Shown here: in pieces, positions 7,976-17,553 of the stretch
Numbering within the stretch: position 1 is the stretch's first letter
Layout: each line of letters begins with the position of its first letter
Origin: Chitinophaga polysaccharea
Lineage (GTDB): Bacteria; Bacteroidota; Bacteroidia; Chitinophagales; Chitinophagaceae
Direction: 5' to 3'
Length of the DNA: 64,000 bases
Assembly: GCF_902150045.1 (NCBI RefSeq)
Contig: NZ_CABFVU010000001.1
Location: 496,001 to 560,000, forward strand
The notes under the pieces: generated by a model
What the model was told of the DNA's origin: nothing
The model's input: the letters and a program-made list of their open reading frames with translations, nothing else
Database searches by the model: none
Translations under genes and position numbers: made by a program

Positions 7976-9465
7976 CGCTGCACGTACCATATTAGCCAAA
8001 GCGGCTTTTGTTTCCGGCCACTTGCGGGTTTTCAGCCCGCAATCAGGGTTTACCCACAGGTTCCTTGCCGGCAGCGTAACAGCTGCTTTTTCCAGCAATG
8101 TAATCATTTCTTCCGCAGATGGCTGCCGGGGAGAATGGATATCGTATACGCCGGGTCCTATCTCGTTAGGATATTTAAAATCAGCAAAGGCATCCAGTAA
8201 TTCCATTTGTGAGCGGGAAGTTTCAATGGTAATTACATCTGCATCCATTGCTGCAATATGCTCAATGATATCATTGAATTCGCTGTAGCACATATGCGTA
8301 TGGATCTGCGTTTCGTCTTTCACGCCGCTGGCAGAAATACGGAACGACTGTACTGCCCACTCCAGGTAAGCGGCGTGATTTTCCTTACGCAGAGGTAATC
8401 CTTCGCGGATAGCCGGTTCATCGATCTGTATCACTTTAATGCCTGCCCGTTCCAGTGCCACTACCTCATCACGGATCGCCCATGCGATCTGGTTGGCCGT
8501 AACAGAACGGGGCTGATCATCGCGCACAAACGACCATTGTAAAATAGTAACGGGACCGGTGAGCATTCCTTTCATGAGCTTTCCGGTACACCAATACATC
8601 CAGGCCTATTTCCTCCTGCCAGCGGATCACTTCAATAGTAGCCTTTTCAATGGCTGCTTCATATTGTTCAGTGGTAAGCTCTCCCTTTTTCAGGCGCGCC
8701 CTCAGCTGCCTGATATCATCTGTTTGAGGGAAAGAGCCTTATTCTTCCAGATATTCCTGCCATCCACTATCCCCGGTGAGAGCTGTAAAGAAGTATCCGC
8801 AACGGGTGTTGCCAGGATATCATCCAGCTGGGAAGGACAGCGAACCAGGTCGAGGTGCAGTGTTTGCACAGGCAGCGACAAAACTACCGGCAGGTTCTTC
8901 CCGTAGCACTCAAAATATGAGGCCAGGAAAATATGCAACCGGGGAAATGCCGCATGAAGCTGAGCGTAGGTATCTGAAAATATCTGCAGCGCTGTTTCGT
9001 CGAGGTCCAGCGAGAGGCAGGGCTCATCTATCTGTACCATATCAGCACCGGCTTTGGTAAGCTGCGCCAGCACATCCATGTATACCGGCAGCAATTTACC
9101 GATCAGCGATAAACGATGGAAGCCGGCTGATTTCTCTTTACCCAGCAACAGGAATGATACAGGGCCCAGGATCACTGGTTTCACTGCATAGTTGTCCCTT
9201 TTTGCTTCGAGGAACTGATCAACTACTTTACGGGAAAAGAAGTGAAATGACTGGTTGGCCGTAAATTCCGGAACGATATAATGATAGTTGGTATCAAACC
9301 ATTTTGTCATTTCCATAGCGGTGATATCATCCCCATCGCGCTGGTAACCGCGCGCCATGGCGAACAGCAGGTCCGTTTCATGGATGTTTTTTTCCTGCAA
9401 TGGCGCATAACGAGCTGGTATGGCGCCTACCATAAGAGAGGTATCAAGCACCTGCTTCGTTTTCT
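7940..9465 (-). pseudogene. metE: metE pseudogene: B12-independent methionine synthase with several deletions
   Basis: Three leftward segments match MetE in order. Segment 1 (9451-8730) starts at VLDTSLMVGAIP, includes EMTKWFDTNYHYIVPEF and ends at GIVDGRNIWKN. A frame change then leads to segment 2 (about 8729-8600), SFPQTDDIRQLRARLKKGEL to [11 protein letters not shown] further frame change leads to segment 3 (8599-7940), [15 protein letters not shown] to the C-terminus, with the zinc-site motifs [10 protein letters not shown] and [13 protein letters not shown] intact. By comparison with E. coli MetE (about 753 residues), the N-terminal 90 or so residues, about 80 residues before SFPQ and about 70 residues before KGMLTG are missing. 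The usual starting motif GFPRIG is not found. It cannot make a working enzyme. Confidence 0.9.
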
Positions 9466-9522
9466 TACAATTTCCTGCCTGCCGGAAAACGGAATTTTAC
9501 ATCAGAAAAAAAACATACAGCT

Positions 9523-10395
9523 ATGAAACAGGCAAACATCCTGATCACCGGTGCTACCGGGCATATTGGTACTACATTGGCCAAACATTTATCTTCACAG
9601 GGCATTCCTTTCCGCGCCATGGTACGGAAGGCAGACAATAACACAGGCATCATTGCCGCATTGCCCGGTGCAGAAATAGTGACCGGCGATTTTAACGATG
9701 CAGGCAGTTTGGCTCATGCCCTGCAGGGTATGGGAAAAGCCTTTCTGCTCACTAACTCTTCTGAAGAAGCGGAAACACTGCAAAGCAATTTTGTAGCCGC
9801 CGCCGTTAAAAGCGGATTGCCGCATATCGTGAAACTTTCCCAGCTGCATGCCAGCGTGCATTCGCCGGTGCGTTTCCTGCGGTATCATGCCGTTGTGGAG
9901 GAAAAGATCCGCCGTTCCGGTATGGCATATACTTTTCTGCGGCCCAATTTATTTATGCAGGGATTACTGGGCTTCCGGGAGATCATTAACACGCAGCATC
10001 AATTCTTTGCTACCGCCGGCAACGCTCCGGTAAGCCTGGTAGACACCCGCGATATTGCCGCTGTTGCAGCCGCCACACTCACCGGCAACGGGCATTCAGG
10101 CAAAACATACGATATCACCGGACCGGAAGCGCTTACTCACACCGCGCTGGCCAACATCCTGTCTGAGGCGGTGGGTCGCACTATCCGGTACATTAACGTC
10201 ACTGAAAATGAACTGCTGCCCGCCCTCTTACACGCCGGCTTTCCCGCCTGGCAGGCCGAAGGACTGATTGAAGACTATGCCCACTACGCCCGTGGGGAAG
10301 CGGCGGCCATTTCCTCCACGGTGCAGGATATCACCGGGAAACCGGCGCGGAACTTCGCTTCCTTTGCAGCGGAACATGCAGCGGCGTTTTCCTAG
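9523..10395 (+). CDS. NmrA-like SDR-family NAD(P)-binding oxidoreductase
   Basis: 290 residues. The N-terminal Rossmann signature ILITGATGHIGTTLAKHL (GxxGxxG, residues about 5-22) is followed by FRAMVRKADN, typical of NADP-preferring atypical short-chain dehydrogenases of the NmrA/QOR2 group. The segment HSPVRFLRYHAVVEEKIRRS carries the YHxxxEE-like region that replaces the usual YxxxK. These proteins reduce quinones or sense the NADP state. It reads rightward, directly after the metE remnant, and meets the SusD gene end to end. Cytosolic, no leader. The exact substrate is not predictable. Confidence 0.83.
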   Translation: MKQANILITGATGHIGTTLAKHLSSQGIPFRAMVRKADNNTGIIAALPGAEIVTGDFNDAGSLAHALQGMGKAFLLTNSSEEAETLQSNFVAAAVKSGLPHIVKLSQLHASVHSPVRFLRYHAVVEEKIRRSGMAYTFLRPNLFMQGLLGFREIINTQHQFFATAGNAPVSLVDTRDIAAVAAATLTGNGHSGKTYDITGPEALTHTALANILSEAVGRTIRYINVTENELLPALLHAGFPAWQAEGLIEDYAHYARGEAAAISSTVQDITGKPARNFASFAAEHAAAFS

Positions 10396-10441
10396 ATCGC
10401 CTTCGGCGATGCGGATTTTGTCTGACTCAGACAAAATCCGC
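10396..10441. terminator. Bidirectional terminator; short form of the GCGGATTTTGTCT repeat family
   Basis: Two adjacent hairpins lie between convergent stop codons. The first is ATCGC-CTTCG-GCGAT (10396-10410). The second is GCGGATTTTGTCTGA (10411-10425), one base, then its exact complement to 10441. The second hairpin uses the same arm sequence as the long elements at 57480-57731 and 59642-59856. The TAA of the SusD gene starts two bases beyond it. Confidence 0.8.
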
Positions 10442-10442
10442 G

Positions 10443-12233
10443 TTACCAACCCGGGTTTTGCACCAGCCTTTTATTCCTGTCTATTTCAGACTGCGGGATC
10501 GGGAACAGGTAATGCTTCTTCTGAAACACCCTTGTTTCAAATACAGTTTTCTTATAAAAAGAAAGATCGGTTAAGCTGGTGCCGGCATCTACATCCATTC
10601 CGTAGAAGGGCCCTCCATCCGTTTGTTCCGCAATTTTCCAGCGACGGGTATCAAAGTAACGGTGACACTCAAACGCCAGCTCTACCTGGCGCTCACGACG
10701 GATGCGCGCTCTCATTTCCGCCTGCGGTAAGCCCCCCGGTAAGGCGGGAATGCCTGCACGCTCACGGATGGCATTCACATATTTCAGGATGTCTGCATTT
10801 CCGGGCTGTGACTCATTTAAAGCTTCCGCATAATTGAGATACATTTCAGCCAACCGGAACAATACAAACGGGCGGTATACATAACGGCTCAGGCGGGGAT
10901 ATGTGTCGGGATGATAGTTTTTGCGTACCAGGTAACCGGTGCGGGAATAATCGTAGGTACCCCTCTTGCCCGTATTGCCGGTATTGAACAACTCTACTTT
11001 CTTCTCTCCTTCACTTTTGTTAAACCAGGTCATACCGTTATAGGTAATACATACATAAAACCGTGGCTCCCTTCCCACATACATGTTATAAGTACCGGCA
11101 GTAGTATAGCGGGTATCGGCGGTGGAAAATCCGGAAGACACATATCCTGATCCCGTTTCATCAATCGCTTTCCCATTCTCCATAAAAAACGCATCCACCA
11201 TTTGCTGCGTAGCGGCAACGCCGCTCCAGCCGCCGGCAAAGCGCGGGGAACAGTGTACCTCCCATTGATCCACACCATTACCAGCCCGTGCAAAGATCAC
11301 CTCCTTATTCCAGGGCGACATAATCGCATCGCGGCAGGAAGTGAACGGATCATAAGCCCCGCTGGCGTCATTTACCTTGTAAAGCTGGAACAGGTTGAGG
11401 TCAATAACTGCCTTGGCGGCGTCTGCGGCTTTTTGCCATTTATTCACATCATAGGTAGTGCTCACCAATGCTTTGCCGTCCTGGTTGTTGAAACTGGCGT
11501 AATCAGCATTGCCATTGAACTGCGGGCTGGCTGCATATAGCAGCATCCTTGCCTTTACGGCCATTGCCACGGGTTTGGTGATACGGCCGTATTCCAGTTC
11601 ATCGGATTGTTGCAGGGGCAGATCCTGCCCTGCGCGGTCCAGTTCCGAAGCAATAAAATTCACGCATTCATCATAACTGCTGCGTGGAATCTGTGTTTCA
11701 TCAAACGGCACATCCGGCGCCAGTATACTTTCACCCAGTAATGGCACGGGACCATACTGCCGCAGCAATCCAAAATAAAAATAAGCACGGAGAAAGCGTG
11801 CCTCCGCTTTATATCGCTTAATGATATCTGCACCACCAGGCTGATCGAGTATTTCCTTACATTTATCGGCATTCTCCATAAAGTAAGTAGCAGAGCGGAT
11901 GCCTTTGTAATAATCCATCCAGAAGTCAAAGAAACCGGAAGTAGGGTCCCAGCTGCCGATGTTCATAAAGTAAGAATTGTAGCCACTCCTGGCCCAGGTC
12001 ATGTCCGCCTCGTCGGAAGCGCCCGTCCATGGATTACTTTGCCACTGGTTACTTTCATCTCTTACATAGGAATATACATTGGCGAGGTATTCCTCGGTTG
12101 TTCTCTTCCTGGAAAAAATCTCTTCAATGGTGATACGGTCATCCGGCACCTGGTCGAGAAAGCCTTTTTTACAGCCAGCCACTATTACCAGGATCACTGC
12201 CAGCAAGGTATATTTTACAGTTGTTTTTTTCAT
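10443..12233 (-). CDS. SusD/RagB-family nutrient-binding lipoprotein
   Basis: 596 residues with a lipoprotein leader (MKKTTVKYTLLAVILVIVAGCKKGFLDQ, Cys near residue 21). The body shows the SusD pattern: N-terminal tetratricopeptide helices (FWMDYYKGIRSATYFMENAD, RFLRAYFYFGLLRQYGPVPL) and the C-terminal RERQVELAFECHRYFDTRRW and YLFPIPQSEIDRNKRLVQNPGW. It would sit on the cell surface as the lid of the SusC channel encoded 17 bases upstream. No degradative enzyme is encoded next to this pair, so the sugar or peptide it binds is unknown. It ends in the bidirectional hairpin at 10396-10441. Confidence 0.93.
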   Translation of the reverse strand: MKKTTVKYTLLAVILVIVAGCKKGFLDQVPDDRITIEEIFSRKRTTEEYLANVYSYVRDESNQWQSNPWTGASDEADMTWARSGYNSYFMNIGSWDPTSGFFDFWMDYYKGIRSATYFMENADKCKEILDQPGGADIIKRYKAEARFLRAYFYFGLLRQYGPVPLLGESILAPDVPFDETQIPRSSYDECVNFIASELDRAGQDLPLQQSDELEYGRITKPVAMAVKARMLLYAASPQFNGNADYASFNNQDGKALVSTTYDVNKWQKAADAAKAVIDLNLFQLYKVNDASGAYDPFTSCRDAIMSPWNKEVIFARAGNGVDQWEVHCSPRFAGGWSGVAATQQMVDAFFMENGKAIDETGSGYVSSGFSTADTRYTTAGTYNMYVGREPRFYVCITYNGMTWFNKSEGEKKVELFNTGNTGKRGTYDYSRTGYLVRKNYHPDTYPRLSRYVYRPFVLFRLAEMYLNYAEALNESQPGNADILKYVNAIRERAGIPALPGGLPQAEMRARIRRERQVELAFECHRYFDTRRWKIAEQTDGGPFYGMDVDAGTSLTDLSFYKKTVFETRVFQKKHYLFPIPQSEIDRNKRLVQNPGW

Positions 12234-12250
12234 CCCTTTAGATTTTAGCT

Positions 12251-15200
12251 TTAAAACTGAAATGATGCGCCTACGTTATAGGTAGTGAGCTGCGGGTATT
12301 TGGTACCGCGACCTTCTCCCAGCTCCACATCCCATAGTTTGAAAGGGCTGAGGGTGAGAATATTGTATCCCATCAGGTAAATGCGGGAACGCTGCACACC
12401 CACGCGCTTCAGCCAGGAGTTGGGAAGAGTGTAACTGATTTCAGCGTTTTTCAGTCGCAGGTAACGACCGTTCTTCACCCACCAGGTGCTCGGCTTATAA
12501 TTATCATTCACATCGCCAAACGACAGGCGTGGGTAAAACGCATGGGGATTAGGGTTCTCCGGCGTCCACCGGTCGGTGATCACATCCATCAGGTTACCAC
12601 GGGTACCACCCTGCTGAAAGGGAACAAAACCTTCCCCATAGGCATAGATATCCACATTGGAAATACCCTGGAAGAACAGGCCAATGGAGAAATTCTTATA
12701 AGCTGCGTTTACACCAAAACCGTATACGATTTCGGGAACAGATCCGTAGCCGATGGCCGACTGGTCGTACGCATTAATGATACCATCGCCATTAATATCT
12801 TTGAATTTAAGATCGCCCGGGCGTACGTTACCGTTTTGCACAGGGCTTCTCAATATCTCAGCAGAATCGGCAAACAAACCTTCTGCAATGTAGCCGAAGC
12901 GCTGCCCGATCTTCTGTCCTTTTCTTTCCAGATACGGATAAGCCCATGCCGGTAAATCGTCATCAATTACTTTATTCCTGTTGTAGGTGAAGTTACCTTT
13001 GAGATTAAGTTGTACGGCGCCTATCTTATGATTATAATCTACCGAGATATCAATGCCTTTATTTTCTGTTTTACCAAGGTTACCGTAAGGATTGCTGCGA
13101 AGTCCTATCATAGCAGGTATGGAAGAGCGTCGCAGGAAAATGTTCTTCCTGTTCTCTTTAAAAACATCTACCTGGATATTCAGCTTATCTCTAAAGGTGG
13201 TGATCTCCATCCCGAGATTTGTTTTCTTCGCGGTTTCCCAGGTTACATCAGAGGCGTATTCGCCGATATCATATCCATTGAAATTGTTATTACGGTCTTT
13301 CCCAAAAGTATAACCTGTAGTAGATGCCACAATTGGGATGTAGGCGAAACGGCGGATATTGTCGCCATCCAGGATTTCACCATTACCCACCAGGCCGTAG
13401 GAGAAGCGGAACTTCAGGAACTGTATAACATTAGTGGCGGGCTGGAAAAAGTTTTCACCGGATACTACCCAGCCTAAGCCTGCAGAGGGAAAAAATCCAT
13501 AGCGCCTGTTGGGAGAAAATGTTTCAGAGCCGTTATAACCGAAGTTTACTTCCGCGAGATATTTATCATTCCAGGAATAAGTGCCTCTTCCTGCCAGGCC
13601 ACGCTGCCGGCGGGGGATAGAGCCAATGAAATCATCTTTGAACGCGTCGATCTTATCGCTTTGGTTATACAGCAGCAAACCGCCTACACGGTGTTTGCCA
13701 AAGGTATTGTCGTAGTTAAGGGCCGTTTCCGTATAAAACTGGCGGTTACCACCGTTGCTCCTGGCATACGACAGGTAATTACTTCCGATACGGGTTTGTT
13801 CAAAGATCAGCTTACCATCCGCATCCCTGCCGGTGGCGATCCAGTTATCCACCGTTTTGGTGCGGGCCATTTTATGCAGGTTGTAGCTGTCGAAAGAAAA
13901 CATGGAAGTAAAGGAAAGCCCTTTCACAAGGAAGCCAAGATCCTGCCGCAAACGGATGTTTGAAAAGATCTGGTTCCTGAACTCAGTGGCATAACCTGTT
14001 TGGGTGAGCAGGTCATATGGGTTGGTAACATCGCCGGTACGCTGACCACCGATCTTGCCGTCTGAATATTTCGGGGGATGCACAATGGGCGGCAGTTTGA
14101 TGGCAGCATCAAAGATAGCGTCTGTACCTGTTCCGGGATAGTTACCATTACCGATATATCCCTGTACACCAAATTCGAGCCGGGTGGTTTTCGTCACCTT
14201 CATATTCAGGTTGGAGGTGAAATTATAGCGGGTAAATTTTATGTCGGAATTATATCTGGCAAGATCATCTCTCTTAAACAATCCTATTTCATCGTAATAA
14301 GAAAGAGAAACATAATAGCTGGTAATATCTGTACCACCACGCATATTCAGGTTGGCGCGTTTATTACTGCCATTCTTCCTGAAAATTTCATCAATCCAGT
14401 TCACATTGGGATACAGCTCAGGGTCTTCACCAGAGGCGGTTTTGCGGATGGCTTCATCAGAGTACTGGGCAGTACCGCCACGGGTGGTAGTAGCTTCGTT
14501 GGCCATTTTCATGTACGTTACCCCGTCTGCATAATGAGGCAGGCGGGTAAATTGGGTAATGCCTTTGTTGATGTCGGCATTGATCTGTGTTTTTTGCGCC
14601 TTTCCTCCTTTGGTGGTGATAACGATCACGCCGTTGGCGCCTCTCACGCCATATACAGCGGTAGCGGAAGCATCTTTGAGGATGTTAAAGCTTTCAATGT
14701 CTTCGGGGTCAATATTGGAGAAAGGCCGTTCCACGCCGTCTACCAGTACCAGCGGGCGACTGTCCGTAAAGGTAGAGATCCCGCGGATCCATATCTGTGC
14801 ATCGTCGTAACCCGGCTCACCGCTGCGCTGTACGCCAATAATACCTGCCAGGCGCCCCGCCAGCAGGGTGCTGAGGTTACGTACCGGTTGTTTGAGCTCT
14901 TCAATTTTAATTCCTGTTTGCGCGCCGATGAGACTTATTTTACGTTGCTTACCGTAACCTACTACTACCACTTCATTGAGGCCTCCTTCTTCTGCTTCCA
15001 TGGTAATATCCATTTCCAGGCGGTTACGCACCGGCTGCACCTGTCTTTTATACCCGATAAAAGAAAACTCCAGGGTATCCAGCGGTTCTGCATCGATGGC
15101 ATAATGACCGGCGGTATTGGTGATAACGCCTTTACCGGAGCGACTGAGCTTTACAGTAACACCCGGCAGCGGGTTACCTATACCGTCCCGTACATTGCCG

Positions 15201-15634
15201 GAGATGACCACTGCAGGCTTACGGGGTTGCTCCGCCAGTTGGGCCGCCGGTGCATCTTTTTCTGATAAAGCCACTATCAGGTATTGCTTATTGTTAAGCT
15301 TACTGCAACGCAGCTGATGGCTGGTGAGTATTTTATCAATGGCAGTGATCAACGGCTTTACTTCCAGCTTCAGCAACTGGCTGGGAAAATTGATGCCTTC
15401 TATTTGCCGGTCGTTGTAAATAAACAGGATCCCTTTCACCCTGTATATTTCTTCCAGCGCTACTTTGAGCGTCAGCTGGGTATCTCGGGAGAACCCGCCG
15501 CTTTCCGGCGTATAGGCATTACTGTTATGGCTATTAACAGCGAAATTCTGCCTTAAGCCGTCGTCAGCGGCAAACACGTTGGTAGCCAGGCATAGCAGTG
15601 CCAGTCCCCACTTAAGTGGAAGCAAATTCTTCAT
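12251..15634 (-). CDS. SusC/RagA TonB-linked outer-membrane transporter with STN domain
   Basis: 1127 residues. Domains in order: signal peptide (1-23, NVFAADD); STN domain, about 50-120 (LKVALEEIYRVKGILFIYND...); carboxypeptidase-D-like regulatory sandwich, about 143-210 (GNVRDGIGNPLPGVTVKL); TonB plug with LNEVVVVGYGKQRK and the RGISTFTDSRPLVLVDGVERP region; long barrel ending NVGASFQF. The STN domain normally contacts a FecR anti-sigma factor in the periplasm to signal substrate arrival, and a FecR and an ECF sigma gene lie directly upstream. Substrate unknown. Confidence 0.94.
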   Translation of the reverse strand: MKNLLPLKWGLALLCLATNVFAADDGLRQNFAVNSHNSNAYTPESGGFSRDTQLTLKVALEEIYRVKGILFIYNDRQIEGINFPSQLLKLEVKPLITAIDKILTSHQLRCSKLNNKQYLIVALSEKDAPAAQLAEQPRKPAVVISGNVRDGIGNPLPGVTVKLSRSGKGVITNTAGHYAIDAEPLDTLEFSFIGYKRQVQPVRNRLEMDITMEAEEGGLNEVVVVGYGKQRKISLIGAQTGIKIEELKQPVRNLSTLLAGRLAGIIGVQRSGEPGYDDAQIWIRGISTFTDSRPLVLVDGVERPFSNIDPEDIESFNILKDASATAVYGVRGANGVIVITTKGGKAQKTQINADINKGITQFTRLPHYADGVTYMKMANEATTTRGGTAQYSDEAIRKTASGEDPELYPNVNWIDEIFRKNGSNKRANLNMRGGTDITSYYVSLSYYDEIGLFKRDDLARYNSDIKFTRYNFTSNLNMKVTKTTRLEFGVQGYIGNGNYPGTGTDAIFDAAIKLPPIVHPPKYSDGKIGGQRTGDVTNPYDLLTQTGYATEFRNQIFSNIRLRQDLGFLVKGLSFTSMFSFDSYNLHKMARTKTVDNWIATGRDADGKLIFEQTRIGSNYLSYARSNGGNRQFYTETALNYDNTFGKHRVGGLLLYNQSDKIDAFKDDFIGSIPRRQRGLAGRGTYSWNDKYLAEVNFGYNGSETFSPNRRYGFFPSAGLGWVVSGENFFQPATNVIQFLKFRFSYGLVGNGEILDGDNIRRFAYIPIVASTTGYTFGKDRNNNFNGYDIGEYASDVTWETAKKTNLGMEITTFRDKLNIQVDVFKENRKNIFLRRSSIPAMIGLRSNPYGNLGKTENKGIDISVDYNHKIGAVQLNLKGNFTYNRNKVIDDDLPAWAYPYLERKGQKIGQRFGYIAEGLFADSAEILRSPVQNGNVRPGDLKFKDINGDGIINAYDQSAIGYGSVPEIVYGFGVNAAYKNFSIGLFFQGISNVDIYAYGEGFVPFQQGGTRGNLMDVITDRWTPENPNPHAFYPRLSFGDVNDNYKPSTWWVKNGRYLRLKNAEISYTLPNSWLKRVGVQRSRIYLMGYNILTLSPFKLWDVELGEGRGTKYPQLTTYNVGASFQF

Positions 15635-15718
15635 AACGGGATTTGATTTATCTGATTTTAATTTTGGTTTTCGTTTTCCAGGTTCATTGTTCCTGATTCA
15701 TTCCTTATCGTCTGATCG

Positions 15719-16678
15719 CTATTTTGGTTGAATAATTATTTGTTGTCCATTTTTTATTATCGTTACGTGCATAATCACTTCTATTGCCTTATGCAGGTTT
15801 TCTTCATCACTGATGGCCATATGGCCGCTCATACTGTATTCCTGTAATACCTCCGGCTGGCGGACTGTTACCTGGTAACCATATACCACCTGCAAAATTT
15901 CCGCAATTTCCCGGATGCTGGTATTATTAAAATCAAAGAAGCCTGCTTTCATCATCCGGTAATAACTGCCGTGTACTATCTGCTTACTGCTTTTCCCGTT
16001 TTCAAAAATAACGCCTTCATCGGGTTTCAGCGTCCATTCTTTCCCGGGTAATATCGCCTTAACCATACCATCGGTTACTGCTGCAGCAGCTGTAGTAGGA
16101 CTGCTGTTGGCAATAAAAGAGGTGCCCAGTACCACGATGTCCATCTGTTGTGTTTTCACGGTAAAAGGATACTCTGTATGCTTGCTTACTTCAAAAAAGG
16201 CGGTTCCTTTCAGGATTACTTCCCTTTCTTTTTCCCAACGCGGCGTATAACTCAGCTCACTCCCGTTCAACAGCCATACCTCGCTGCTATCCGGCAGTCG
16301 TACCGCCCTGGGAGCAGCTTCGGTATTGGTGATGGTTACCAATGCAGGACGGGCGGGAAACCATATATATAATACCGCCGTAGTCAGTATCATTAATATA
16401 GCCACCGCAGCAGCCACCCGGTACCATGGATATACTATCTTTCCTTTGGCCGGCGCAGGTGCTAACCTGGCGGCTATCTCCTGCCAGCGCTGGTCTGCTT
16501 CCTCAGCGGTGACACCGGGAGCGGCTGCGTAATCGAGGATATCTTTTACCTGGAAATACAGCTGTTTATGTTGCTCGTTCTGATGCAACCATTCAAGTAC
16601 CTGCGCCTTTTCACCGGCATCTGCTTTTCCTTCAATAAGCGCAACAAGGAGGTTATAATCAAAATCTTGTTCTTCCAT
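15719..16678 (-). CDS. FecR-family anti-sigma factor
   Basis: 319 residues. The cytoplasmic N-terminal part (about 1-88) is followed by one membrane span (VAAAVAILMILTTAVLYIWF, about 89-108), a periplasmic FecR domain (VRLPDSSEVWLLNGSELSYT to SFIANSSPTTAAAAVTDGMV) and a DUF4974-type C-terminal domain (SIREIAEILQVVYGYQVTV) that contacts the STN domain of SusC. It lies between the sigma gene (76 bases upstream) and susC (84 bases downstream). It would hold the sigma factor until the STN-bearing SusC reports substrate. Confidence 0.92.
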   Translation of the reverse strand: MEEQDFDYNLLVALIEGKADAGEKAQVLEWLHQNEQHKQLYFQVKDILDYAAAPGVTAEEADQRWQEIAARLAPAPAKGKIVYPWYRVAAAVAILMILTTAVLYIWFPARPALVTITNTEAAPRAVRLPDSSEVWLLNGSELSYTPRWEKEREVILKGTAFFEVSKHTEYPFTVKTQQMDIVVLGTSFIANSSPTTAAAAVTDGMVKAILPGKEWTLKPDEGVIFENGKSSKQIVHGSYYRMMKAGFFDFNNTSIREIAEILQVVYGYQVTVRQPEVLQEYSMSGHMAISDEENLHKAIEVIMHVTIIKNGQQIIIQPK

Positions 16679-16754
16679 GATAATATAAAGACGGATGAGT
16701 AAATCAATTCTACGTACGTGGATAAAAAAAAATCTGACCAGCCGGGGAGGCGGA

Positions 16755-17342
16755 TCAATACAGCGACCAGATAAGGATCTTTATCTTTTTAATATTTGAC
16801 CTGAGTTGCTTCATAGCTTTATAGAGTTGTGTTTCTACAGTGCGGGCAGATATTCCCATGATACCGGATATTTCCCTGGTCCGCAAACCGTCTTTATACC
16901 GGAGCTCCAATATAGCGCGGCATTTTGGCGGCAGCTGCCCTATGGCCTGCTGCACCTGCTCATCGCCGGCGGTGAACACCAGACTTTGCCGGCCCTTTTC
17001 GGGGTCGTACCAGGCTGCTTCTTCCAGGGAAAGGGTAGTAAGGGCGGCATCTACATAACGGCGATGCACCATCTGGTGCCTTAAATGATCCACACAGCTG
17101 TTGTGAACAGAACGGAAAAGATAGCCCTGCAGGCTTTGCCGTATATCGCCGGCGGAGCCTTTATGCTGTAATTGTATAAATACATCCTGCACAATATCCT
17201 CCGCAGCCTCTTTCGTCACAAATTTACACGCATACCCAAGCAGCCGGGGGTAATACAGGCGGAACAATAAACCCAGCGCCTCCCTGTCGCCGCGTTTCAA
17301 TGCCTCTTTAATAGTGGCTTCATTTATTTCGTTCGTATCCAC
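16755..17342 (-). CDS. ECF RNA polymerase sigma factor (SusCD-linked)
   Basis: 195 residues. Region 2 shows RLYYPRLLGYACKFVTKEAAEDIVQDVF and region 4 shows LPPKCRAILELRYKDGLRTREISGIMGISARTVE, the usual Bacteroidota ECF pattern (sigma-70 family 1). The start at 17342 is the first ATG of the frame and gives a standard N-terminus. It is the first gene of a leftward set: sigma, FecR, SusC, SusD. It probably drives that set and may drive others. No TAnnTTTG box was found directly upstream. Confidence 0.93.
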   Translation of the reverse strand: MDTNEINEATIKEALKRGDREALGLLFRLYYPRLLGYACKFVTKEAAEDIVQDVFIQLQHKGSAGDIRQSLQGYLFRSVHNSCVDHLRHQMVHRRYVDAALTTLSLEEAAWYDPEKGRQSLVFTAGDEQVQQAIGQLPPKCRAILELRYKDGLRTREISGIMGISARTVETQLYKAMKQLRSNIKKIKILIWSLY

Positions 17343-17479
17343 AGGAATGAAATGCTTTGAAGAAAATATTGGTGGTCTAACTTACGCTTATTTATGCTGA
17401 GAATCAACTCCCCCCTGTAAAACAAACCCTTTTATATCTCAATAGATAAACTCTATCCCTATACTGGCCAATATTAACT

Positions 17480-17487
17480 TATTTTTG
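17480..17487 (+). promoter_or_regulatory. Probable -7 box of the PAQR gene
   Basis: TATTTTTG, an exact TAnnTTTG match, 22-67 bases before the possible starts of the downstream gene. No convincing -33 element is present. Confidence 0.45.
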
Positions 17488-17553
17488 CCCCGATACTGCA
17501 TACGGATGCAGGAAGGTGTTAACATCAGAAAACTTAACCGGATGGCAGTTGTA

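Noticed and set aside
8600-8730. metE frame changes as simple sequencing errors
   Set aside because: Restoring a base cannot repair the gene: blocks of about 70-90 codons are absent at each joint and the N-terminus is missing as well.
14078-15265. Long rightward open frame (395 codons) opposite the first SusC gene
   Set aside because: It is antisense to a well-supported SusC coding region, shows no recognisable domain and has the composition expected of a shadow frame.
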